A DNA stretch of 64,000 bases, taken from contig NZ_JBHSEZ010000029.1 of the NCBI RefSeq assembly GCF_042653765.1, forward strand, positions 1 to 64,000. The letters run 5' to 3'. Source of the stretch: Castellaniella denitrificans (GTDB taxonomy: Bacteria; Pseudomonadota; Gammaproteobacteria; Burkholderiales; Burkholderiaceae_B). The position numbers and the translations under genes are program-made. Positions 32,249-43,643 of the stretch are shown one piece after another. Within the stretch, counting starts at the first letter, position 1. Each line of letters starts with the position of its first letter. The notes beneath the pieces are model-generated. The model did no database searches, was not told the origin of the DNA, and saw only the letters and a list, made by a program, of their open reading frames with translations.

Positions 32249-33214
32249 ATGGCTTGCTGGCGTCATCTGTTTTCCGTCGTCACGCCCACCTACAACCGCG
32301 CGCATACGCTGGAACGAGTGTACCGCTCGCTGCGGGAGCAGTCCTTCCAGGACTTCGAATGGGTCGTCGTGGACGATGGTTCGACGGATGCCACCCGGAC
32401 CCTGGTCCAGGGATGGCAGCAGGAAGCCAGTTTCCCGATCCGTTACGTCTGGCAACCCAATCAACACAAGAAAACAGCTTTCAACAACGGGGTGCGGCAC
32501 GCCCAGGGCGAATGGCTGGTGGCCATCGACAGCGACGACGAGCTCGATCCCAACGCCCTGTACCACATGGCCGGCGTCTGGGAACAGATCCCGCCCGCCC
32601 AGCGCGGGCGCTACGTGGCGATCACCGGCCTGTGCGCGCGGCCCGACGGCCGCGTGGTGGGCGACATGTATCCCCGGGACGTGATGGACGTGTCCTCGCT
32701 GGACATGACCTTCCGCTACCATGTCCGGGGCGAGAAATTCGGCTGCCTGCGCACGGACGTGCTGCGTCAGTTCCCCTTCCCCGAGGACATCCCCGGTTTC
32801 GTGCCTGAAAGCCTGGTCTGGCGGGCGATCGCCCGGGCCGGCTACCTGACCCGCTTCGTCAACCAGGTGTTTCGCGTGTACCACGACGATGTGGGCGGCC
32901 TGTCGCTCGAGGGGCGGTCGGCCGACAGCGGCCGCCACGCGCTGGGCCTGTGGCTGCTGGCGCACGATACGGTGGAATATTGCCTGGACTGGTTCCGCTA
33001 CCAGCCGGCCTCGTTCTTCGGCGCGGCGATCCGCTACACCCGCTTCGGCCTGCACCTGCGCGCGCAGCGCATCGCCCGTCCCGCCGGGCGATGTCTGAGC
33101 CGCTGGGCGTCGCGCCTGCTGGTGGCCGCCATGTGGCCCGTCGGGGCGGCGCTGTACGTGCGCGACCGCCTGCGTGACGCGGCGGCGCGGGCCAAGCACC
33201 CGGTGACGATCTGA
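32249..33214 (+). CDS. Family 2 glycosyltransferase
   Basis: A GT-A fold transferase of 321 residues. The start of the domain is FSVVTPTYNRAHTLERVYRS; VVVDDGSTD and the metal/nucleotide-sugar motif DSDDELDP follow. The C-terminal third is basic with a hydrophobic stretch near the end (LLVAAMWPVGAALYV) that may touch the membrane. It probably transfers a sugar to lipopolysaccharide or another surface glycan; donor and acceptor cannot be read from the sequence. AAGGAGG lies 11 bases before the ATG. No other glycan genes are nearby. Confidence 0.88.
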   Translation: MACWRHLFSVVTPTYNRAHTLERVYRSLREQSFQDFEWVVVDDGSTDATRTLVQGWQQEASFPIRYVWQPNQHKKTAFNNGVRHAQGEWLVAIDSDDELDPNALYHMAGVWEQIPPAQRGRYVAITGLCARPDGRVVGDMYPRDVMDVSSLDMTFRYHVRGEKFGCLRTDVLRQFPFPEDIPGFVPESLVWRAIARAGYLTRFVNQVFRVYHDDVGGLSLEGRSADSGRHALGLWLLAHDTVEYCLDWFRYQPASFFGAAIRYTRFGLHLRAQRIARPAGRCLSRWASRLLVAAMWPVGAALYVRDRLRDAAARAKHPVTI

Positions 33215-33258
33215 CGGTCGACGGGGCGGGCGCCCCGCCCGCGGCCTCTCTGCGCGCC

Positions 33259-33300
33259 GCGGCTGGCAAGCCGCTCCGATGCGCCCGCGCGGGTCAGTCC
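33259..33300 (+). repeat. Possible degenerate copy of the two-hairpin intergenic repeat
   Basis: The palindrome GCGGCTGGCAAGCCGC (33259-33274) is followed by TCCGAT and then by GGGTCAGTCC. This recalls copies 1-3 (palindrome, CCGAT, GGTCC hairpin), and like them it separates two convergent genes. Similarity is weak outside these points. Confidence 0.35.
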
Positions 33301-33752
33301 GCGGGGGCCGGCCCGTGTCCGGGCTCATCCTCGTCTTCATCGTCCGGGGGCGCCTCGGCTTCCCGCAGATCGAAGGGCAGCAGATCCGCCAGCGTATCGG
33401 TCCACGCGACTTCCTCGCCCTGGGCGTCCACCTTGATGTAGCGCACGCCTTCCAGGTCCGACAGCTGGACGGCCCAGAGGAATTCGCAATCCACCGCCTG
33501 GCCGTCGCTCAGGTCCAGGCCGCCGCTGTTGCCCAGGAAGCGCGCCCCGGGGCCGCCCGCCTGGACGCGGGGCTTGTCCTCGTCCGCGTCCTCGGGGGCC
33601 AGCGGCAGGGCGAACAGCGCCCATTCGTAGCCTTCGTCGGGCTCGGACACGATTTCGGCGACCACGGGCCTGCCCAGCCAGGCGCACAGCGCGTCGGCCG
33701 TGCGGCCCAGCAGATCGGCCTCGGCCGGGGTGAATGCGAGGGGTAGGGTCAT
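33294..33752 (-). CDS. Conserved-looking acidic protein of unknown function
   Basis: A 152-residue soluble protein without signal peptide or membrane segment. It has a compact core (FTPAEADLLGRTADALCAWL, then EIVSEPDEGYEWALFALPL and a VRYIKVDAQGEE segment) and a long acidic tail rich in Asp, Glu and Pro. I do not recognise the family. The reading frame has normal codon use for the region and lies between convergent and divergent real genes, which supports it as coding. The ATG at 33752 fits the start of the core; a longer frame upstream is unlikely because it runs toward the ettA promoter. Confidence 0.7.
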   Translation of the reverse strand: MTLPLAFTPAEADLLGRTADALCAWLGRPVVAEIVSEPDEGYEWALFALPLAPEDADEDKPRVQAGGPGARFLGNSGGLDLSDGQAVDCEFLWAVQLSDLEGVRYIKVDAQGEEVAWTDTLADLLPFDLREAEAPPDDEDEDEPGHGPAPAD

Positions 33753-33930
33753 GGCGGGAAGAGGGAGGATGGCTGATGATCGGCATTGTACGGCCCGGGT
33801 GCCGGCCGGACGCATCCCGGCCCTCCCCGCGGTCGCGGGACATCCCGTCCCGGCCCATCCGCCGTCCGTCCGGCCTACAATCGGGGCTTTGCGCGGCCGA
33901 ATCCTTCGGCGCGCCTTACACGGTCGAGAC

Positions 33931-35604
<1,674 letters not shown>

Positions 35605-35626
35605 AACGCCGCGATTGGAGTACGCC

Positions 35627-36184
35627 ATGAAATACGTGGATGTGAACCAGGCCTTGCTGACGGCCGGCACCAGCCTGCTGCTGGTGGTGGACATGCAGGA
35701 AAAACTGCTGCCCGCCATCCGCGACACCGATGCGCTGCGCGGCCGGGTCGCGCGCCTGGCCCAGGCCGCGCGCCTGCTGTCGGTGCCGGTCTGGGCGACC
35801 GAGCACTGGCCGGCCAAGATCGGCGCCACCCATCCCGATCTGCTGGCGCACGTCGACCGGGTCGTGGCCAAGACCCATTTCGACGCCTGCCGCGAGGCCG
35901 ATTTCCTGGCGGACTGGCCCGCGGGCCGCACGCGGGTGTTGCTGACGGGCACCGAGGCCCACATCTGCGTGTTACAAACCGGCCTCGGGCTGGCACGGGC
36001 CGGTTTCCAGCCCGTGCTGGTGTCCGACGGCATCGGCTCCCGCCGCGAACCGGATGGGTCCGCCGCCTGCGAGCGCTGGCGCCACCACGGGCTGGAGACC
36101 GTGACGTCCGAAATGGCGATCTTTGAATGGCTCGAAACCCCGGCGCATCCCGCCTTCCGGGACGTGCTGGCCCTGGTGAAGTGA
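35627..36184 (+). CDS. Isochorismatase-like (cysteine hydrolase) family protein
   Basis: A 185-residue cysteine hydrolase fold protein. The catalytic triad positions are visible: Asp in LLLVVDMQEKLL, Lys in HWPAKIG and Cys in GTEAHICVLQT, the latter with the usual cis-peptide region before it. This subgroup (YcaC-like) includes hydrolases of unknown substrate. The ATG at 35627 has GGAG six bases upstream and is preferred over an in-frame TTG at 35615. It follows ettA by 22 bases and may be cotranscribed. Confidence 0.9.
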   Translation: MKYVDVNQALLTAGTSLLLVVDMQEKLLPAIRDTDALRGRVARLAQAARLLSVPVWATEHWPAKIGATHPDLLAHVDRVVAKTHFDACREADFLADWPAGRTRVLLTGTEAHICVLQTGLGLARAGFQPVLVSDGIGSRREPDGSAACERWRHHGLETVTSEMAIFEWLETPAHPAFRDVLALVK

Positions 36185-36360
36185 GACGCGATACCGCGCG
36201 GCGCCATTGTTACAAGTTACAAGTATCGACATCATGACTCACACCTTTTTCGGTGTCCGGCGCTTATAAAGGAGTCAGGACGCCGACGCGGCATCCTCCG
36301 GAGCTTGCCGGGGGCGCCAAGGCATGGATCATCACGCGGTACACGAGAAGGAGAACCATC

Positions 36361-36588
36361 ATGACGATCGGGACATTCGGAAAAATCGGCGCGGCCCTGA
36401 CGCTGGCGGCGGCCATGGCCGGCTGCTCGTCGTGGGACAACATGAGCCATCGCCAGAAATCGGCCGTCACGGGCGCGGGCCTGGGCGGCGTGGCGGGGGC
36501 CGTCATCACCAACGGGGGCATTCTGGGCACGGTGGGTGGCGCCGCCATCGGCGGCGTCATCGGCGATCAGGTCGGCAAGAACCGCTGA
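36361..36588 (+). CDS. Glycine-zipper lipoprotein (OsmB-like)
   Basis: A 75-residue lipoprotein. The signal peptide ends in the lipobox AMAGC, giving a lipidated Cys21 after cleavage. The C-terminal half is a glycine-zipper 2TM motif (GAGLGGVAGAVITNGG, then GTVGGAAIGGVIGDQVG), as in OsmB, which suggests an outer-membrane-associated stress protein. AAGGAG precedes the ATG. The 176-base gap upstream has a direct repeat TTACAAG-TTACAAG (36210-36223), an ACACC/GGTGT hairpin (36241-36256) and a TATAAA (36265-36270), possible regulatory features. Confidence 0.88.
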   Translation: MTIGTFGKIGAALTLAAAMAGCSSWDNMSHRQKSAVTGAGLGGVAGAVITNGGILGTVGGAAIGGVIGDQVGKNR

Positions 36589-36617
36589 TTGCCATTCGCC
36601 TTCACGGTTGCGATGGG

Positions 36618-36645
36618 CGCCCTTCTTCGGAGGGGCGTTTTTTTT
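36618..36645 (+). terminator. Rho-independent terminator of the lipoprotein gene
   Basis: An 8-bp stem (36618-36625 with 36630-36637, one G-T pair) closes a TTCG tetraloop and is followed by eight T residues (36638-36645). Confidence 0.93.
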
Positions 36646-36663
36646 CGCCCCGGGTTCCGGCGC

Positions 36664-36712
36664 TTGACTTCAAACGGGCTTTTCTCTTAAATTCAAACGA
36701 TCGTTTGAATTT
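36664..36712 (+). promoter_or_regulatory. Promoter of the acyl-CoA dehydrogenase with a 24-bp palindromic operator
   Basis: TTGACT (36664-36669) and TTAAAT (36687-36692) are 17 bases apart. A perfect 24-bp palindrome (36689-36712) overlaps the -10 and start site. Its centre CAAACGATCGTTTG fits the CAAAC-N(2-4)-GTTTG form of boxes bound by TetR-type fatty-acid regulators such as PsrA. Repression relieved by a long-chain acyl-CoA is therefore likely. Confidence 0.8.
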
Positions 36713-36815
36713 CGATTCGACGGCTCGAAAAACCCGAAGAGCCGACCGGCGTCCGGTCCGGCTTCCATTCGGGGCCGCCGCGATCGCCCTCGACAATCCC
36801 CCCTGGAGACCGGAG

Positions 36816-38621
36816 ATGCCCGACTACAAAGCCCCCTTGCGCGACATCCGCTTCGTGCGCGACGAGGTCCTGAACTACCCCGCCCACTACCAGTCCCTGC
36901 CGGGCTGCGAGGAGGCCACCCCCGACATGGTCGGCGCCATCCTGGAAGAGGGCGCGAAGTTCTGCGAGCAGGTCATCGCGCCGCTGAACGCCGTGGGCGA
37001 CCGCGAGGGCTGCGTCTGGTCGCCCGAGGGCGTCAAGACCCCGGCGGGCTTCAAGGAAGCCTACGCCCAGTACGTCGAAGGCGGTTGGCCGGCACTGTCG
37101 CACGACGCCGCCCATGGCGGCCAGGGCCTGCCCGAATCCCTGGGCATGGCCATCAGCGAGCTGATGGGCGAGGCCAACTGGGCCTGGGGCATGTACCCCG
37201 GCCTGTCGCACGGCGCCATGAACACCCTGCAGGCGCACGGCACCCCGGAACAGCAGAAGACCTACCTGGAGCCGCTGGTCTCGGGCCAATGGACCGGCAC
37301 CATGTGCCTGACCGAACCCCACTGCGGCACCGACCTGGGCATGCTGCGCACCAAGGCCGAACCGCAGGCCGACGGCAGCTACAAGGTCACCGGCACCAAG
37401 ATCTTCATTTCCGCCGGCGAGCACGACATGGCGGAAAACATCGTCCACATCGTCCTGGCCCGCCTGCCGGACGCGCCCGCCGGCACCAAGGGGATTTCCC
37501 TGTTCATCGTGCCCAAGTTCCTGCCTGACGGCCAGGGCGGCCCGGGTGCGCGCAACGGCGTGTCCTGCGGCTCGATCGAGCACAAGATGGGCATCCACGG
37601 CAACGCCACCTGCGTGATGAACTTCGATGGCGCCACCGGCTTCCTGATCGGGCCGGCCAACAAGGGCCTGAACTGCATGTTCACCTTCATGAACACGGCC
37701 CGCCTGGGCACCGCCATCCAGGGCCTGGCGCACGCCGAGGTCGCCCTCCAGGGCGCCACGACCTACGCCCGCGAGCGCCTGCAGATGCGCGCCCTGAGCG
37801 GCCCGAAATTCCCCGACCAGCCGGCCGATCCCATCATCGTGCACCCCGACGTGCGCCGCATGCTGCTGACGATCAAGGCGTTCGCAGAAGGCAACCGCGC
37901 GCTGCTGTACTACGCCGCGCAGCAGGTGGACATCACCCAGCACAGCCAGGACGCGGACGCGCGCGAGCAGGCCGACAAGCTGCTGGGCTTCCTGACCCCG
38001 ATCGCCAAGGCCTTCATGACCGAGACCGGCTTCGAGGCGGCCAACCTGGGCGTCCAGGTCTTCGGCGGCCACGGCTACATCTCCGAGCACGGCATGGAGC
38101 AGAACGTGCGCGACAGCCGCATCTCCATGCTGTACGAAGGCACGACCGGCGTCCAGGCGCTGGATCTGCTGGGCCGCAAGGTGCTGATGACCCAGGGCGA
38201 ACCGCTGCGCCTCTTCACCAAGATCGTGCACAAGTTCTGCAAGGCCAACAGCGGCAACCGCGCGATCTCCGAGCTGGTGAAGCCCCTGGCCGAACTGAAC
38301 AAGGAATGGGGCGACCTGACCCTGAAGATCGGCATGAAGGCGATGACCAACCGCGAGGCCGTGGGCGCCGCGTCCGTGGACTACCTGATGTATTCGGGCT
38401 ACGTGACGCTGGCCTATTTCTGGGCCGACATGGCACGTGTCGCGGCGGAAAAACTGGCGGCGGGCGAGGGCGACAAGGCCTTCTACCAGGCCAAGCTGCA
38501 CACCGCGCGCTTCTACTTCGCCCGCATCCTGCCGCGCACCCGCGCGCACGTGGAAGCCATCAAGGCCGGTCCGGACGTGCTGATGGACCTGCCGGCCGAG
38601 GACTTCGCGCTGGGGTATTGA
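36816..38621 (+). CDS. Acyl-CoA dehydrogenase, long form (FadE/DmdC-like)
   Basis: An FAD enzyme that introduces an alpha,beta double bond in an acyl-CoA. At 601 residues it belongs to the long class with an extra N-terminal segment and a C-terminal extension, like DmdC-type or medium/long-chain dehydrogenases of proteobacteria. Visible motifs: MCLTEPHCGTDLG and KVTGTKIFISAGEHD (FAD/substrate binding), VFGGHGYISEHGMEQNVRDSR and the catalytic-loop MLYEGTTGVQALDLLGRK, whose Glu is the likely base. The start MPDYKAPLRDIRF with GGAG close by matches family N-termini. The upstream palindrome suggests control by a fatty-acid-responsive repressor. Confidence 0.93.
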   Translation: MPDYKAPLRDIRFVRDEVLNYPAHYQSLPGCEEATPDMVGAILEEGAKFCEQVIAPLNAVGDREGCVWSPEGVKTPAGFKEAYAQYVEGGWPALSHDAAHGGQGLPESLGMAISELMGEANWAWGMYPGLSHGAMNTLQAHGTPEQQKTYLEPLVSGQWTGTMCLTEPHCGTDLGMLRTKAEPQADGSYKVTGTKIFISAGEHDMAENIVHIVLARLPDAPAGTKGISLFIVPKFLPDGQGGPGARNGVSCGSIEHKMGIHGNATCVMNFDGATGFLIGPANKGLNCMFTFMNTARLGTAIQGLAHAEVALQGATTYARERLQMRALSGPKFPDQPADPIIVHPDVRRMLLTIKAFAEGNRALLYYAAQQVDITQHSQDADAREQADKLLGFLTPIAKAFMTETGFEAANLGVQVFGGHGYISEHGMEQNVRDSRISMLYEGTTGVQALDLLGRKVLMTQGEPLRLFTKIVHKFCKANSGNRAISELVKPLAELNKEWGDLTLKIGMKAMTNREAVGAASVDYLMYSGYVTLAYFWADMARVAAEKLAAGEGDKAFYQAKLHTARFYFARILPRTRAHVEAIKAGPDVLMDLPAEDFALGY

Positions 38622-38678
38622 GCCTGGCGCGGCCCTCCGGGGATGCGCGCGGCGCGCGCCTGGAGCGGCCGGACCGGT

Positions 38679-38717
38679 GAACGGGGCGGGCCTTCGCGCG
38701 AAGGACCCGCCCCGTTC
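38679..38717 (+). terminator. Long hairpin downstream of the acyl-CoA dehydrogenase
   Basis: GAACGGGGCGGG (38679-38690) pairs with CCCGCCCCGTTC (38706-38717), and the enclosed CCTTCGCGCGAAGG extends the stem. No T tract follows, so termination strength is uncertain. Confidence 0.6.
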
Positions 38718-38770
38718 GCATGCGCGCGGCGCTGTACACTCTGGGCTGCCCGTCGCATCCCCGCCGTTTC

Positions 38771-39655
38771 ATGATCCTCACCCTGCTGAACATCGTCCTG
38801 CCCGTCTTCGCCGTGGCGGCCCTGGGCTTCGCCTTCGGCCGGCGCCAGGCGCGCACGCCGGACATGGCCTTCATCAACCACGCCAACGTGATGGTGTTCT
38901 GTCCGGCGCTGGTGTTTTCCGCGCTGCTGGACAATCCGGTCGATCTGGCGCGCGGCTGGCCGCTGATGGCCGCCGGGGTCCTGATCATCCTGGTGCCGGG
39001 CCTGCTGCTGGCCCTGGTGCGCCGCCCGGGGGTGTCCCGTCCGGCCTTCCTGGTGCCGGGGATGTTCCGCAACACGGGCAACATCGGCATTCCGCTGATG
39101 ATGCTGGCCTACGGCAAGGACCTGCTGGGCGACATCGTGGTGCTGTTCGTGCTGTCGAACCTGCTGCATTTTTCCCTGGGGCTGTTCCTGCTGTCGCGCG
39201 GGGGCAGCCGCTGGATGTGGCTGCGCAATCCGAACATCTGGGCGGCCCTGCTGGGCGTGGCCCTGGCGCCGCATCGGGAGTGGATCCCGCCCTTCGTGAC
39301 GACCACGCTGGACCTGACCGGGCAGATCGCCATTCCGCTGATGCTGTTCGGGCTGGGCGTGCGCCTGTCCCAGGACCGGGTCGAGCAGCTGGGCCTGGCG
39401 CTGCGCATCAATGTCCTGTACCTGCTGGCGGGCCTGCTGACGCTGCCCGTTGTGCTGTGGCTGCTGCCCCTGACGCCGGAATGGTCGCGCATGGTGGCCC
39501 TGTCGGTGATGCTGCCGCCGGCTGTGCTGAACTACCTGCTGTGCGAGCAGTATCGCGTCGAGCCCAGGACCGTGGCCAGCGTGGTGCTGCTGGGCAACGT
39601 GCTGTCGGTGGCGACGATCCCGCTGGTGGTGTGGGCGACGCTGAGCTGGATTTGA
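38771..39655 (+). CDS. AEC-family (auxin efflux carrier-like) transporter
   Basis: A 294-residue integral membrane protein with about ten hydrophobic segments arranged in two halves, as in the AEC/BART superfamily. Conserved pieces are FINHANVMVFCPALVF, the discontinuous-helix region FRNTGNIGIPLMMLAYG in the first half and IAIPLMLFGLGVRLS in the second. Bacterial members export or import small carboxylates or malonate; the substrate is not known here. The ATG at 38771 begins the first helix; an upstream ATG at 38720 would add a non-hydrophobic leader. It ends at a copy of the intergenic repeat. Confidence 0.88.
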   Translation: MILTLLNIVLPVFAVAALGFAFGRRQARTPDMAFINHANVMVFCPALVFSALLDNPVDLARGWPLMAAGVLIILVPGLLLALVRRPGVSRPAFLVPGMFRNTGNIGIPLMMLAYGKDLLGDIVVLFVLSNLLHFSLGLFLLSRGGSRWMWLRNPNIWAALLGVALAPHREWIPPFVTTTLDLTGQIAIPLMLFGLGVRLSQDRVEQLGLALRINVLYLLAGLLTLPVVLWLLPLTPEWSRMVALSVMLPPAVLNYLLCEQYRVEPRTVASVVLLGNVLSVATIPLVVWATLSWI

Positions 39656-39664
39656 CTGGACACG

Positions 39665-39774
39665 CGAGGGTCCCTGCGGACCCTCGTGCGCCTGTCAAAT
39701 CCGAGCGCCTTGCAAGGCGCGAGGTGGAGGGATGTTCCGATCCAAGACCAAGTCCCTGCGGACCCTTTGATCGC
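39665..39774 (-). repeat. Two-hairpin intergenic repeat, copy 3, inverted (between convergent AEC gene and minE)
   Basis: Read on the minus strand: CATCCCTCCACCTC, the palindrome GCGCCTTGCAAGGCGC (39705-39720), TCGGATTTGACAGG, then a hairpin with 9-bp perfect arms (39665-39673 and 39778-style right arm at 39678-39686) around a GCAG-type loop. A second, shorter GGTCC-type hairpin (39750-39764) lies on the other side. Order and spacing match copies 1 and 2. Confidence 0.85.
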
Positions 39775-40041
39775 TCAGTTGCGCGTTTCCGCCTGCGGCA
39801 TCTCGATCTTGACCTCGAGCACTTCCAGGGAGTCCTGGCGGTCCAGGTTGACCTTGATGTCCTCGGGGTTGATGTGGACGTACTTCGAGATCACCGCGAT
39901 CAGTTCCTTCTGCATCTGCGGCAGGAAATCGGGCGCGTTGCGGCCGCTGCCGCGTTCGTTGATCAGAATGAGCTGCAGGCGGTCCTTGGCGATGCTGGCC
40001 GAGGTTTTTTTCTGTCCGCGCAGGAAATCCAGGAACGACAT
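39775..40041 (-). CDS. minE: Cell division topological specificity factor MinE
   Basis: An 88-residue protein that stimulates MinD ATPase and drives pole-to-pole Min oscillation. It begins with the membrane-targeting MSFLDFLRGQKKTSASIAKD, has the MinD-contact segment LQLILINERG and a C-terminal dimerising domain (KVNLDRQDSLEVLEVKI). Size and layout are standard. Three bases separate it from minD. Confidence 0.97.
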   Translation of the reverse strand: MSFLDFLRGQKKTSASIAKDRLQLILINERGSGRNAPDFLPQMQKELIAVISKYVHINPEDIKVNLDRQDSLEVLEVKIEMPQAETRN

Positions 40042-40043
40042 GC

Positions 40044-40859
40044 TTATTTACCCCCGAACAGGCGCTTGAACAGGCCGGGTTTCTCGTAGTCCACGAAGCG
40101 CAGGGGCTTTTCCTCGCCCAGGTAGCGTGCCACCACGTCCTGGTAGGCCTGGGAGACGTCGGAGTCGCGGATGTGGATGGCGGGGATGCCCTGGTTGGAC
40201 GCCTGCAGCACGGTTTCCGATTCCGGGATCACGCCGATCAGGCGGATGCGCAGGATGTCCTCGATGTCGCCCAGGGAGAGCATTTCGCCGTCGGCCACGC
40301 GCTTGGGATTGTAGCGGGTCAGCAGCAGGTGTTCCTTGATCGGCTCCTCGCCCTTTTCGGCGCGGCGGGACTTGGCCGACAGGATGCCCAGGATGCGGTC
40401 GGAATCGCGCACCGAGGAGACTTCCGGATTGGTGACCACCAGCGCATCGTCGGCGAAGTAGGACGCCATCACCGCGCCGGTCTCGATCCCGGCGGGGGAA
40501 TCGCAGACGATGTATTCGAAGTCCATGGCGGCCAGGTCGGTCAGGACCTTTTCCACGCCTTCGCGCGTCAGGGCGTCCTTGTCGCGCGTCTGCGAAGCCG
40601 GCAGGATGTAGAGGTTTTCCAGCTGCTTGTCGCGGATCAGCGCCTGGTGCAGGGTGGCTTCGCCCTGGATGACGTTGACGAAATCGTAGACCACGCGGCG
40701 TTCGCAGCCCATGATCAGGTCCAGGTTGCGCAGGCCGACGTCGAAGTCGATCACGACCGTCTTGTGGCCGCGCATGGCCAGACCGGCCGAGAAGCTCGCA
40801 CTGGTGGTGGTTTTGCCCACTCCCCCCTTGCCGGAGGTGACTACAACGATGCGCGCCAT
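40044..40859 (-). CDS. minD: Septum site-determining ATPase MinD
   Basis: A ParA-family ATPase of 271 residues that recruits MinC to the membrane. It has the deviant Walker A SGKGGVGKTT (residues 9-18), DFDVGLRNLD, CDSPAGIETGA, and a C-terminal amphipathic membrane-targeting helix (KPGLFKRLFGGK). It is transcribed with minC and minE; the gap to minC is 163 bases and holds no gene. Confidence 0.97.
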   Translation of the reverse strand: MARIVVVTSGKGGVGKTTTSASFSAGLAMRGHKTVVIDFDVGLRNLDLIMGCERRVVYDFVNVIQGEATLHQALIRDKQLENLYILPASQTRDKDALTREGVEKVLTDLAAMDFEYIVCDSPAGIETGAVMASYFADDALVVTNPEVSSVRDSDRILGILSAKSRRAEKGEEPIKEHLLLTRYNPKRVADGEMLSLGDIEDILRIRLIGVIPESETVLQASNQGIPAIHIRDSDVSQAYQDVVARYLGEEKPLRFVDYEKPGLFKRLFGGK

Positions 40860-41022
40860 GGTGACTGTGTTCCCCTGTTCGAAAAATTCATGACATCGTA
40901 AAGCAAAAAGCCCCGGGAAGGCCGGCTAGCCTGCCATGGAGCGTGTCCGGATGTGACCACGCGCCCGGGGCATGGATTCCGTGCCCGCGGGCCGGGGCGG
41001 CCGCCGGTCGGGCGCCGCCCGC

Positions 41023-41847
41023 TCAATGGGCGTCCTGCAGCGCCCGGATGCGCAGCGTGTCGCCGTCCAGTTCGACCTGGGCGGGACGGTTGTGCAGCGA
41101 GTCGGGCAGGCGGGTTTCGACCACCCGGTAGACCCCGGCGATGGCCAGCAGTTCCGGGTCGAGCTGGGTGGTCAGGATCATGGCGTGCGGGTTGCCGCGC
41201 GCGCCGGCCATGGCCTTGCCGCGCAGCGGACCGTAGACATGGATGTGGCCGTCGGCGATGACTTCGGCGCCCTGGCTGACCATGCCCATGACGATCAGGT
41301 CGCCGCCGCGCGCGTAGATGCGCTGGCCCGAGCGCAGCGGATGGCGGATCACCAGGGTCTCGGCGGCGGGCGTTTCGGCGCCGGCGGGCGGGGCGGGCTC
41401 GTTGGCGCCGGAGACCCTGGCCGGCGCCGCGGGCCTGGCGCGTTCGGCGGATGCCGGCGCCGGCGCGTCCGGGGCTTCCGGCGCGCTCGCCGCCCGGGCG
41501 GCCTTGGCCGGCGCGTCGGCGCGGCCTTCGGCCTGGCGGCCCGTGGAGATGTCCAGGGGCGCCAGGCCGGCCTCGTCGGCCGAGGCCAGCAGGGCCTTGG
41601 GCGCCCGCACGCCGATCGGGTGCAGCCGGTGGCGGCGTAGGGCGTCGGCCAGCGCCCGCCAGTCGGGCGCCTGGTCCAGTCCGTGGGCGTCGAGCACCAC
41701 GGGTTCGTTTTCATAGAAGGCGCCGGCTTCCAGCATGCGCTGGTCCAGCGCCCGGGTCAGCTCGGCGGTGTCGGCCGTGCGCAGCACGGCCCGCAGGACG
41801 TGCAGGGACGCGCTCTTGAAGTCCAGGACGGCGGCGGTCTTGGCCAT
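41023..41847 (-). CDS. minC: Septum site-determining protein MinC
   Basis: Inhibits FtsZ assembly away from midcell. The 274 residues have an N-terminal FtsZ-inhibiting domain (about 8-105: FKSASLHVLRAVLRTADTAE), an Ala/Pro-rich linker (about 110-165) and a C-terminal beta-helix domain (LRSGQRIYARGGDLIVMG, then GRVHVYGPLRGKA-type turns) that binds MinD. It ends about 160 bases before minD and starts three bases after the glnS stop codon. Confidence 0.96.
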   Translation of the reverse strand: MAKTAAVLDFKSASLHVLRAVLRTADTAELTRALDQRMLEAGAFYENEPVVLDAHGLDQAPDWRALADALRRHRLHPIGVRAPKALLASADEAGLAPLDISTGRQAEGRADAPAKAARAASAPEAPDAPAPASAERARPAAPARVSGANEPAPPAGAETPAAETLVIRHPLRSGQRIYARGGDLIVMGMVSQGAEVIADGHIHVYGPLRGKAMAGARGNPHAMILTTQLDPELLAIAGVYRVVETRLPDSLHNRPAQVELDGDTLRIRALQDAH

Positions 41848-41850
41848 GGC

Positions 41851-43626
<1,776 letters not shown>

Positions 43627-43643
43627 ATAAACTAGCGCACATT

